A stretch of 64,000 bases of DNA from Glandiceps talaboti (lineage: Eukaryota > Hemichordata > Enteropneusta > Spengelidae), in contig NC_135565.1 of NCBI RefSeq assembly GCF_964340395.1, positions 22,474,209-22,538,208 of the forward strand. Reading direction: 5' to 3'. The notes beneath the pieces were generated by a model, which did no database searches, was not told where the DNA came from, and worked only from the letters and a program-made list of their open reading frames with translations. A program made the translations under genes and the position numbers. The number at the start of each line of letters is the position of its first letter. The first letter of the stretch is position 1. Of the stretch, positions 39,201 through 49,313 are shown piece after piece.

Positions 39201-40225
39201 CCTACTATGGCCTGGTTTATTAGTAACATTTGTGCCTACTATGGCCTGGTTTATTGCTAACGTTGGTGCCTACTATGGCCTGGTTTATTGCTAACATTGG
39301 TGCCTACTATGGCCTGGTTTAATACTAACATTGGTGCCTACTATGGCCTGGTTTATTACTAACATTGGTACCTACTATGGCCTGGTTTAATACTAACATT
39401 GGTGTCTACTATGGCCTGGTTTATTGCTAACATTAGTACCTACTATGACCTGGTTTATTACTAACATTGGTGCCTACTATGGCCTGGTTTATTACTAACA
39501 TTGGTGCCTACTATGGCCTGGTTTAATACTAACATTGGTGTCTACTATGGCCTGGTTTATTGCTAACATTAGTACCTACTATGACCTGGTTTATTACTAA
39601 CATTGGTACCTGCTATGGCCTGGTTTATTAGTAACATTTGTGCCTACTATGGCCTGGTTTATTGCTAACATTGGTACCTACTATGGCCTGGTTTATGTCT
39701 ACATTGGTACCTACTATGGCCTGGTTCATTACTAACTTTAGTACCTACTATGGCCTGGTTTATGTCTACATTGGTACCTACTATGGCCTGGTTCATTACT
39801 AACATTGGTACCTACTATGGCCTGGTTTATTAGTATAAACATTTGTGCCTACTATTGACTGGTTTATTACTAACATTGGTTTCTACTATGGCCTTGTTCA
39901 TTACTAACATTGGTACCTAGTATGGCCTGGTTTATTCCTAACATTGGTGCCTACTATGGCCTGATTATGTTCCTAACATTAGTACCTACTATGGCCTGGT
40001 TTATTACTAACATTAGTACCTACTATGGCCTGGTTTATTACTAACATTGGTACCTACTATGGCCTGGTTCATTACTAACATTGGTACCTACTATGGCCTG
40101 GTTCATTACTAACATTGGTGCCTACTATGGCCTGGTTTATTACTAACATTGGTGCCTACTATGGCCTGGTTTATTACTAACTTTAGTACCTACTATGGCC
40201 TGGTTTATTACTAACATTGGTACCT
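36210..40225. repeat. higher-order tandem duplication of 2,008 bp within the 34-bp satellite
   Basis: Rare variants such as CTATGATCTG (36,211 and 38,219) and an identical 66-codon frame (36,372 and 38,380) recur at exactly 2,008 bases. The two copies appear almost identical from about 36.21 to 38.22 and from 38.22 to 40.22 kb. Confidence 0.92.
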
Positions 40226-41115
40226 TCTATGGCCTGGTTCATTACTAACATTGGTACCTACTATGGACTGGTTTATTACTAATATTGGTACCTACTATGA
40301 ACCGGTTTATTACTAACATTGGTGCCTACTATGGCCTGGTTTATTACTAACATTGGTACCTACTATGGCCTGGTCTATTTCCAACATTGGTACCTACTAT
40401 GGCCTGGTTTATTACTAATATTGGTACCTACTATGAACCGGTTTATTACTAATATTGGTGCCTACTGTGGACTGGTTTATTACTAACATTAATGACTACT
40501 ATGAACCGGTTTATTACTAACATTGGTACCCACTATGGACGGGTTTATTCCTAACATTAATGACTACTATGGCCTGGTTTATTTCCAACATTAAACCCTA
40601 CTATGGCCTGGTTTATTACTAACAGTGGTGCCGGTGCCTACTATGGCCTGGTTCATTACTAATATTGGTGCCTACTATGGCCTCGTTATGTTCCTAACAT
40701 TGGTGCCTACTATGGCCTGGTTATGTTCCTAACATTAATGCCTACTATGGCCTGGTTACTTTCCTAACATTAGTGCCTACTATGAACTGGTCTATTTCCA
40801 ACATTGGTGCCTATTATGGCCTGGGCTATTTCCAACATTAGTGCCTACTATGGCCTGATTTATTTCCAACATTGGTGCCTACTATTGTCTGGTTATGTTC
40901 CTAACATTGGTGCCTACTATGTCCTGGTTATATTCCTAATATTAATGCCTACTATAACCTGGTTTATTCCCGACATTGGTGCTTACTGTAGCCTGGTTTA
41001 TTCCCAGCATTGGTGCCCACTGTGACCTTGTTTATTCCTAACATTGGTACTTACTATGGCCGGGTTTATTCGCAACATTGGTTCCTACTGTAGCCTGGTT
41101 ATTTCTAACATTTCA

Positions 41116-41840
41116 TTTGGTTATCGTAGCTACCTCGATAAGTGATAACGATGAGGTCAGAATTATGTCATCAAATTCACATAAGTACGACAAGAGATAC
41201 TGGATCTTTGTGCGAGACAGTATCATCACATATACAATAGTTAGGGAACTATATTGTGTAATTAGATATCATCGTAGTGACTTAAGTACAACAACGATAT
41301 TGAAAAGTTCGACTTTGACTTCACGTACAATTGCATTCAGGTGAACAGTATGGCTTAATGAATATAATAATAAATATGAAAATAACTTAGATTCTGTCAT
41401 AATGTTTTGAGTGCTTAAATATATCTTATTTTGTATTATGTTACCATCCTTTTCTTAAAACAAAACAAAACAAAACAAATCAAGTGATTTTATTGAAATG
41501 TCCACGTTTTCCATTGTCTTGAGATGACTAACATATTGCTATAAACTATGATAAATTGAAGGGCCTCATAAAACAGTATTTGAAAACAGAGTCAGATTAT
41601 ATGAAGGATGCTTTTTTTTCAAATAACCAGCTATCTAAATAGCTGTAAAATTAGTTTTGTCCTAGATAAGTGTATATTTGGTTTTAAATCACTGCCACTA
41701 CATCACACCCCTCGTAATTCTAGGAGTTTGGCTTTGTCAATAACCTTTGCTCAAGTTATAGCAATCACGATGACCACCAAACGAAATGCATCATGGTTAA
41801 TTTAATTTCAACAAATATAATCTTAGTAATCAATGCCTAC
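41116..41840. other. intron sequence, no recognisable element
   Basis: Non-repetitive AT-rich sequence between the satellite and the kringle exon. Two short plus-strand frames (41,078-41,344 and 41,608-41,805) have no recognised features. Confidence 0.6.
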
Positions 41841-42098
41841 CAAAGGTTGGAGGCTGACCTACATCACAGTAGTCAAATCGAATGCCACCTATGGTGAAAC
41901 ACCAAGGAGTATGTTCGTGGTCAGGGTTACGGCAATAGTTATGATCACCAAGACCAGCATATGGATAATTCTCCGGTGTTCTGTCATGCGGATTCGGAAG
42001 TTGCGAGGTCCATTTCTGACAAGTATGGCCTTTAACACTTGTGGCTACAGTTCCACGATAGTGACGGCCTATATAAACTTTTAAGCATTCGTCATTTC
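41841..42098 (-). CDS. kringle exon lacking its sixth cysteine
   Basis: A 258-base phase-1 exon (acceptor GTGATTTTACAG, donor GTAGGC). It reads NDECLKVYIGRHYRGTV, KGHTCQKWTSQLP, GDHNYCRNPDHEHTPWCF and FDYCDVGQPPTFG. Five kringle cysteines are in place. The last one (CGQC or CGxC in the sister exons) is replaced by Phe: TTTG stands where the others have TGTG. C1, whose partner this is, is left free. Frame, splice sites and all other hallmarks are kept, so this is a substitution rather than a decayed exon. It lies about 190 bases from a TTG microsatellite and 550 bases from a lone satellite monomer. Confidence 0.88.
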
Positions 42099-42446
42099 CT
42101 GTAAAATCACAACACGTTACAACATTACATACTCGCATTGTAATATTAATCACAGTATCAATACTACAACTGTGTATTATACACCTTTCATGGCCAATTT
42201 GAAAATTTGAATTGTAGATGGATATTCTGATGAGTTTGGTTTTTTATAAAGTTGCTAAGGTAAGAGAAAGCCAGAGGTGACTTTAGTTTCAAAGGACATG
42301 TACTTTTGGAAAGTGTATATTTTAAATATAACGCGTTATCTTTCTGTGTACTATGGTGCCGGAGACTTTTGAAAATGACTTTATATAGGATAAAATTGAT
42401 CACTTGGTGGCGATATGATGATGATGTTGTTGTTGTCATGTTGACA

Positions 42447-42448
<2 letters not shown>

Positions 42449-42480
<32 letters not shown>
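42449..42480. repeat. (GTT)n microsatellite
   Basis: A run of about ten GTT triplets in the intron. Confidence 0.95.
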
Positions 42481-42481
<1 letters not shown>

Positions 42482-42650
42482 TTAAAATTTCATTTTGAAG
42501 CCAATTTATTTTGACACAAACATGATTTCAGATAAATAAGTTAAAATAACCAAAATATATTATTAATACTGTAAAAGTTCATTTTGTTGATCCTCTGAAC
42601 TGATATCCGTTCACAAGCCAAGGCGTGCTTTACGTTCGGGCACTTACCAT

Positions 42651-42684
42651 CCTGGGTTATTACTAACATCGGTGCCTACTACGG
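42651..42684 (+). repeat. single isolated monomer of the 34-bp satellite
   Basis: CCTGGGTTATTACTAACATC followed by GGTGCCTACTACGG is one full 34-base unit in the same orientation as the array, 1.5 kb beyond the array's end and across a kringle exon from it. It directly abuts the 3' end of the LINE fragment. Confidence 0.85.
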
Positions 42685-42686
42685 AT

Positions 42687-43731
42687 CCATTGATAAAGAT
42701 TTTGGGTACACATTTGTAAGAACAAACTTGAGCAACAATCGAACCAGTCCTTGAAGTAATAACTTTCAATTCTAATGGGAGAGCACTAAAAATCCTAGTT
42801 AAATGAAATATTTGGAGGCCTGAAAAATGCCAGTTTATAGAGAGGGTGGTGTTCCTTACCGGAATATTATTTTCAAAAAGATCATTAATTGTACTGATTC
42901 CTTTCCTATGAATTTCGGCGAGATAAACAGATTTATTTCCAATTAATATATCTTTGTTATTCTAAAACAAAGATGAGTTTGTGGCCTGGATTTTTCTATC
43001 TATATCTTGCAATTCAGCCCATACTTGCAAGGCCTCATGATAAAAATTTGAAAGGCAGAGTTTTAATTTATCTGTGGAATAGTTACAATTGAATAAAAAG
43101 TGACATCCAACGGCTTTCAATCTATTAAGAAAAAGATCTTTCCAGACATGAACCACATAACCACATAATACGAAAAACCTTTTGTCTTGCCCTCTGACAT
43201 ATAGACAACAGGGACTGATAAGCATCATTAACAGTAATGGAACCTTTTATACTCTGTTGGTCCTCCCCTGATAAACTAGGAATTTCTAAACTTGAGATAA
43301 AATTATCACAGTCGGTATCTGTCTGAGAAAGGATAAGCCGCGATCGATATAAATTTGTATAAAGGACTTCAATTCTATGAGTATCTTATCAGGCTTCTCA
43401 ATAATTTTGCCATCATATGGATTTGGGATCTACACTGATTTCTTTTCTCCAGACCAAGGGAATACCTTGTGCTTTTTTCTCCTTTTTCAACCCATTGTGT
43501 TCTTGAAAGAATAATTACCCCTTGTATAATATAATCATAAAGAGAATCTAATTCAACCTTAGTGGTATCAAAATGCTCGGCATTCCTGGGAGAGAGATTA
43601 ACACTCAATACAATATCCTGCTTCAATTTCTTTTCCAAATCTTTTAATTTTGGACCTACCCTCCTTTGCCTTACTTAAAATAAAACTTATTGTAAACTTT
43701 CTAATTTCATACTTTAAAAAGTTCCAAAATA
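42687..43731 (-). pseudogene. LINE ORF2 fragment with the reverse transcriptase core deleted
   Basis: From the high end, the minus strand gives FWNFLKYEIRKFTISF, SLYDYIIQGVII, RTQWVEKGEKSTRY and LGLEKRNQC. This is the linker between endonuclease and RT in L1/Tx1-type ORF2. Next comes DCDNFISSLEIPSL. It then jumps to CNYSTDKLKLCLSNFYHEAL and QVWAELQDIDRK, which belong to the C-terminal region after the RT, followed by KDILIGNKSVYLAEIHRKGI. The catalytic RT block is missing, with the junction around 43,190-43,240. Frameshifts occur near 43,375 and 43,620. The upstream end is cut at about 43,731 by a G-rich element. Confidence 0.75.
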
Positions 43732-43870
43732 AGGGACCGGTCAGTTTCCCCGTCGGGGGGGGGGGAGCGGTGGATTTGTATGGGGTCACCCTGTTTTTGA
43801 AATTGGCAGTAGTGGGTCATGCTGTTTTGAAAATTGTGGATGGGGGTGGGGGGTCATTCTGTTTGGATTG
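43731..43870. mobile_element. end of a G-rich DNA-transposon-like element
   Basis: The LINE fragment stops at AAGGGACCGGTCAGTTTCCC. A poly-G tract follows, and GGGTCA..CTGTTTTGAAA-type motifs are repeated three times. The layout resembles the element at 4.5-5.5 kb. The other end was not located. Confidence 0.35.
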
Positions 43871-44562
43871 TGATGGAAGAAAAATTCTTTTTCTACAATG
43901 GCATATAGCCTTGTCTGAAATATGGTACATGTAAATATTTGTTCTTATCCCTGCCTCTCACATGAATTCTTTAATATTACTTATTAGTTCAAACATAACT
44001 AAACATATACATATACATGTATTACCTAGCTACCACACTACTTACAGAACATGTCATGTAAATGCTTGGCTGTTTCACAATCAGTGCTTCACTTATATTG
44101 CACTTTGGGACAAAAGTGAACTTGGAGGTTTCGTAGTGGTCATCTTCATAGATAGTTTATAAAAGAAGTTATTCTAAATTGTTCTACTCGGCACTATGAA
44201 CTTGTCAGAAGGGATTAATACACTTTCTATTTTGGACACTACATGTTATTGACACTACAAATCACCACATCTCATCAGATTCCAGTTTCTATTATACACT
44301 AGGTATGACCACCTAAAGTTCTCCAACATACCGGAGACTTTACAATACATGCAATATTAATGCCCCTATACCAATGTTACGGGCCCATTTTTATGTGACA
44401 TGGGAAACTCATTTAAAACTTACATTTACGTTATCTATTCGAATCTTGGAAATATTACCTCATAGGCTATGAATAACCTAAACATTGCAGTAATAGAAGC
44501 AAAAAAGTGCAGATCTTCCAGGGGGAAACCCCAAAGACACCCTCACCCCAGAGGTCACTCGT
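43871..44562. other. no recognisable gene
   Basis: AT-rich sequence. A GGGGGAAACCCC-type hairpin-forming stretch near 44,520 resembles the one in the duplicated units (near 44,940, 51,105 and 56,925), so a dispersed repeat may be present. Confidence 0.5.
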
Positions 44563-45029
44563 GCATTCAACCAACAATCAGATGCACCAACAACCATTTG
44601 TCATAATGGTATTGAACTTTTCTTAAATATTTCACCCAATTCTAATTTGAGACGATATTGTCTTTTAAAGATGTGAAATGTTTACCAATGTAGTCTAAAA
44701 TTGTCTTAAACTCCAAATCTTCCCTACCATTGATACTACCTTTAGGTGTGCTGACCTTTACTACATGTATATAATGATGCCATTTAAAAGAACATATTTC
44801 AATCCTATGTGTACGTTATAAAGAATAGTTTCTGATACTTGGTGGTTCTGTCTTGTAAAGCATGGATTGATTTATTGCTTGAAAGGGTCTGAATAGCCTA
44901 AATATTGGCTTTAGGAGTAAAAGTCCTGCAGGGCTTCTAGAGGGAGACCCCTTGGACCCCCACATGAGGTGGACATATTCCAGTCTCAAGCTCTTCCCCT
45001 CTTACTGTCACGATGCTATAAAAGTATAT

Positions 45030-46708
45030 TTCAAAAGTATTTCAACCCTATGTAGTTGCTTTTTACATGTTGGTGCTGTCTTGTAAAGCTTGGAAATTTT
45101 TGTCTAAAAAGGGTCAGTAGCGTTATCCAGATTTGTTTCGTCTCCGTTAATGTCATCTGTTGACTAAACCGGTTCGTCAGCAATGCTCTCTTCCCCGGTG
45201 TTAGTTTGTTTATCCACTGAATCCTGATTGACGGAATCTCTCTGATTCGTTGATTCAGCCGCACCATCACGCTGTATGTAAGGACAGTGTTTCTGTACGT
45301 GACCTTTGTTTTTACAGTGGAAACATCTGACTTCATCAGTAGAAATGTAAATTTGATAGTTCTGTCCACCATAGAGAATATGTAGAACACCACTAATAGC
45401 TCGCGCAGCGGCGGCGAAGCTGCCGCATAGCGGCTCAATGACTAGTACGCATGCGCGTCGTATATACTATGCAAAAAAAATTGGTGGTTCTCCCAGGGAT
45501 GCATTGCAGCGCGCAGTGACTACGCATGCGCCTTCCATATACTATGTGCATTCTCCACACGCTACCGCATCATCGTATAGCATAGGCGACACAACATCAC
45601 CATGCATTGCAATATTGTAACAGTAGGCATGTTGGCACGATTATAGTAACATTGTAACGAGTATCGAGGCATCACTGTACCTCAAGGAGAAATTGTTACA
45701 CTATTTGGAAGTTTGATGCACGGCGGTACATGATACGAACCACTGATGTCATTGCGCAGTTTAATTTCCGGGTTGTGGAAGTGTGGTTTTGACATTTATA
45801 TTGTCGATAATTGATTTTTTTACATGTTCTAAAAAGAATAACTACTTTCCTGTGTTTGTTGGTACAGTAACATTCCTAAATCATCGATTTGAATTGAGAA
45901 CTTGATCGTGATGTTCGGCAACATGTCAACAAAACATTTGTCCAAAGACCAACGTACAGGTTGGCTGATTGAAAATGAACAATATTAATCTAATAGCTAT
46001 GATGGTTTTTGAAACCAACAACTGCATAGAGTGTTGACTTTCTTTACTTCTAATCCATGTCAGAGAATTAGATGTCATTCAATAAAATAAATTTTGATGG
46101 TCAATACCCCTGGAAAATGACCCAAATCAAGTGTATCAACCCTGGCCCAGGCAGCCGGTCACAAATGAATCTACCCTGCGCGAGCTTATGGGCTTTGCCT
46201 AGTTATGATATTATTGCTTTGTTTCATAATGACGAACACCTGGCATCAAAAGGATTTCACATGTCGGAGACCTTGTTTTCTACAACCAAGTGGAATAAAT
46301 CGGAAACTTGTTGAAATCACCTTTCCAAATTGTTCTAGTTTTTCAGCAAGTAAACTGAGGAAGGAAAGATGGAACGTTGGATAGTATTACCTTAGTAGCT
46401 GGTTTAACCATCAGTTGGGGCTGGACAAATTCATCGCTTATTTTCAGTCCGGTAGTTCATACCTTATCAACTTAATCAATCGTTTTCAGAAAAACAACCA
46501 CTGATTTGTTCATTCTTGAAGCAGCTGATATTTCATTTTCGTGTACCACTTCAACTATCTTTTCCACATAGTTGTTATCACTTACACCTTCTATACTCTC
46601 CATCTTTACGGCATTTTTCATGGTCAATTTAACCACGGTGTGGTCATCAACATTACCATAAAGTGGTGTTCGCAACGCCGCCATATTGGCCGATTGAGAA
46701 GGTGTCAA
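45030..46708 (-). pseudogene. Tx1-like LINE ORF1 relic, copy A
   Basis: On the minus strand the first part (46,708 down) reads VEKIVEVVHENE and RMNKSVVVFLKTID, characteristic of the N-terminal half of Tx1-type ORF1 proteins. After a ~810-bp insertion it continues to the zinc knuckle CFHCKNKGHVQKHC (CCHC, near 45,270-45,320) and an acidic Asn/Asp-rich tail. Several frameshifts and stops break it. Confidence 0.75.
45395..46204. mobile_element. ~810-bp insertion present only in duplicate A
   Basis: Units B and C run straight from ...ACACCACTGATATT into ...CTTTGTTTCATAATG. A is interrupted here. Near its ends the insert has a 10-base inverted pair, GCTCGCGCAG (45,399) and CTGCGCGAGC (46,176). 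The interior is CpG-rich at the left, with two similar ACGCATGCGC blocks followed by TATACTATG. There is no transposase. A non-autonomous DNA element is likely; target duplication is unclear. Confidence 0.55.
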
Positions 46709-46887
46709 TTACCAAAACCACAATCTTCAAAAATCTCAGCAATCCACTGATACCTGACACCGGTAATCCTCCAAAAAGGTGCAGTTGACAATCACTACTC
46801 GAAATGTTGAAAATTGTGGCAAGGAAAGTCCAAACTACTGGAGAATCCAACAACCAGCACAGAGCGACAATTAGAACTCATACTACA

Positions 46888-46949
46888 AGAAGAAGAAGAA
46901 GAAGAAGAAGAAGAAGAAGAAGAAGAAGAAGAAGAAGAAGAAGAAGAAG

Positions 46950-47008
<59 letters not shown>

Positions 47009-47028
47009 CGCACACACACACACACAAA
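46888..47028. repeat. (GAA)n and (CA)n microsatellites, copy A
   Basis: About 20 GAA triplets are followed by about 38 CA dinucleotides. The Arg-, Glu-, His/Thr- and Ser-rich frames here are repeat artefacts. Confidence 0.97.
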
Positions 47029-47490
47029 ACATGAAACCCAGAAAACAAAGGCAAAGGAAGCACAGTAAGGAACAAGAATTAGCAAATCTCATGAGCTAGG
47101 GAAAACTATTTTTCTTACTATTTTCTCCATAGAGATAGCTTCCTAATACTTTGCAAAACTCATTATACTTCACAGCATGGTATGGATAACCAAAATAAAG
47201 TTTACAAGCTAATGTCAATGTTACATCCGTGCAGTTTTACAAATATTCACTTTGTGAAACTTTGTTTACAGACCATAATTACTTAAGAGTAAACAAAGTG
47301 TCTACCGAAACAGTTCAAGAAAGCAATGTTATTTGTCAGTCTTTCTGCCCAGCGGAAGTACCAGCCTGTCTTTTGTTCGCTCTGGAAGGACAAAAGTACC
47401 GTTATTATTAATGTACAGCTGACCGTTTTTAAACTGGACTTTCTTTCATTCTTTATACGCGCTATGACACTTTGAAACCCCGCTTTTCTT

Positions 47491-48210
47491 TCAAAAGTCT
47501 TTCAAAATTTGTTGGCAGCTACCCAGCATTACATTTCTCTGTACACCCAATGAAAGCTTATCAAGTATGTGTCTTCGTCGAGGTTCACCACCGTTCCCTT
47601 TCGCTGTGGTAGGACCAACCAGGTGTGCATGATCCAACAACATGTCCGCCATTTTAAATTTATATTTGTGCTCGAACACGTGTTTCACTATTGCAATGCA
47701 ATCTTCATATTCATTTTCAGGGATGGCTCCAACACGTAGATTAAAGCTTTGAGAGTATCTTTCTAAATTCAATGTTGTCTTGGAAACATGATGCAGCTTT
47801 TTGAGACAGTGTTGGTTAAGAGAGCGAAGCTCGTCCACATCTTTCTCAATCATAGAATAACATTCTTGTAGAGCTTTGACGTCGTTAACGTTGGTGACAA
47901 ATTGTATGGTATTTTCCAGTTCGTTTCATCTTGATTCTACGGTACCATTCCGCTCAAGTAATTCTCGATATTCAACTGTTACTGTCCGGACTTTGTTTGC
48001 CAGCTCCCCTACTTCACCTTCTAGACCTGTGAGACATTCTTTAATAATAGCCTTTAGAGATTCTGGAGAGAGTTCTTGTGTGTCTTCTAGTAAAGAGTTG
48101 CCGTTTCGTTGTCCACGGGAAATAGAGTCGCCATCTTTGAAATACTGTGAAATTGTGTCACCAGATATGATGTTCTTACTAATTGCATTATGTGTTATAA
48201 CTGCAAACAA
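47491..48210 (-). pseudogene. L1-type ORF1 relic, copy A
   Basis: About 240 codons in one frame, broken by one TGA. The order is an N-terminal segment, a coiled-coil-prone part (EGEVGELANKVRTVTVEYRE, then DVDELRSLNQHCLKKL), then an RRM-like/C-terminal part (SQSFNLRVGAIPENE, DHAHLVG, RHILDKLSLGVQRNVMLGSC). This is the coiled coil + RRM + CTD layout of L1 ORF1 proteins. Copies B and C carry the same TGA, so the lesion precedes the duplications. Unlike B and C, A keeps Tyr in VTVEYRE. Confidence 0.7.
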
Positions 48211-48442
48211 CAGCGTCCTTATATAAACAATAATACATTTTGAATCTTGTAATAAAGTGTTGAATATTTTTTTGAATGGGAAGCTTTATTCTTGAGTGTG
48301 TGTGGAAAAGGGTGTGTTTCTAAAATAATACAATTTATTATTTATTACCAGAAGCACTTTCTTTCTTTTTCTATACTTTGTTCTATTTCGTAAATTTGTC
48401 TGTGGTCATTTCTTGTTATGGTTGTCAATAAAAACAATCAAA

Positions 48443-48559
48443 TCTATTTACCACACTGTCCAGGTTGTCCTATATCACAATCACAATCACAATACAAACA
48501 AAACTATTTACCACACTGTCCAGGTTGTCCTACATCACAATACAAACAAAACTATTTAC
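48443..48559 (-). repeat. kringle exon-intron boundary repeat, 2 extra copies (unit A)
   Basis: Downstream (minus sense) of the kringle-a donor, the exon end plus donor (GGACAGTGTGGTAAATAG) is repeated twice more, about 48-59 bases apart. The longer spacing comes from extra CACAAT hexamers. Confidence 0.93.
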
Positions 48560-48808
48560 CACACTGTCCAGGTTGTCCTACATCACAATACTCGAATCGA
48601 TCACCATCTAAAGTAAAACACCAAGGGGTGGGTTCGTTGTCAGGGTTACGACAATAGTTATGATCACCAAGACCAGCATAGGGATAATTCTCCTTTGTTC
48701 TCTCATGCTGATTCGGATATTGCGAAGTCCAATTTTGACAAGTATGGCCGTTAATAGTTGTGGCTACAGTTCCACGATAGTCAACACCATTGTAGACTTG
48801 GTAACATT
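48560..48808 (-). CDS. kringle-a exon, unit A
   Basis: A 249-base phase-1 exon (acceptor TCACACATTAG, donor GTAAAT). It has six cysteines: ECYQVYNGVDYRGTV, NGHTCQNWTSQYP, GDHNYCRNPDNEPTPWCF and FEYCDVGQPGQCG. NWT is a potential N-glycosylation site not present in copy B. The anionic position of a lysine-binding site is DNE (Asp-x-Glu). Its first cysteine is one residue after the last cysteine of kringle-b. The donor is followed by two repeat copies of the same boundary; using one of those instead would run into an in-frame TAG. Confidence 0.93.
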
Positions 48809-49313
48809 CTAATGTGTGAGAAAATATATACAAAGCGTCTCTGACTTTTGACCGTGGAATCAGGTACTCGCTTAGAACCTGCTATCATCAACCCCTTTCT
48901 TGCCGTGCAATTAGGGAACTCGTCAAACTGCTCGCGATCGTTAGTCGATTTTTTCTTCGAAGGGGGAGGGGGGGGGGTGATGGTGGTTGGTGAAACTTGT
49001 ATTTATAAAAAACAGTGCCCCATGAACTATGGATTTTGTCGCTAATATAGCCCTCCCTGGGGCATTCATCATAAGATTAAATCAAAATATATTCCATGTT
49101 TGAAGAACCTACCTTACACAGATTTAGAAGATAGATGTGTGGTTAAATTTATTGTACAAAACTAATCATCTGTTCAGTGCAGCTGACATCGTCTACAGAT
49201 ATTGGTTCAAATAATTTATGAACCCTGTCATAGTTCGTGAGGTGGAGAAAGTAATTTTGATCACAAAAAAATCAATACGCATATCAATATAAATAGGAAA
49301 TCGAAGTACGTAC
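48809..49313. other. kringle-b/kringle-a intron, unit A
   Basis: A 505-base intron with a poly-G tract near 48,965-48,977; otherwise no feature. Confidence 0.85.

Larger units (their letters stand above)
20105..41115. repeat. 34-bp satellite, about 600 copies, in one intron
   Basis: The unit contains TTTATTACTAACATTGG, TACCTACTATGG and CCTGG, with exact 34-base spacing over most of the array. Common variants are TTC for TTT, GTGCC for GTACC and GACCTGG for GGCCTGG. From about 29.4 kb, monomers with TATTTCCAACATT and TTAATGCC appear. The first and last few hundred bases are more degenerate than the middle, the usual sign of homogenisation by unequal exchange. It fills about 96% of the intron between kringle exons 41,841 and 19,899. 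Short Trp-rich plus-strand frames inside are by-products of three-monomer periodicity. Confidence 0.98.

Noticed and set aside
20105-41115. Trp-rich repeat proteins (for example frames near 29,975 and 33,684)
   Set aside because: Short frames created by three successive 34-bp monomers lacking stops. They are duplicated only because the satellite block is duplicated.
46795-47092. Poly-Ser, poly-Arg, poly-Glu and Cys-Val frames
   Set aside because: All read through GAA and CA microsatellites in different frames. The same happens at 52.1-52.5 and 57.8-58.1 kb.
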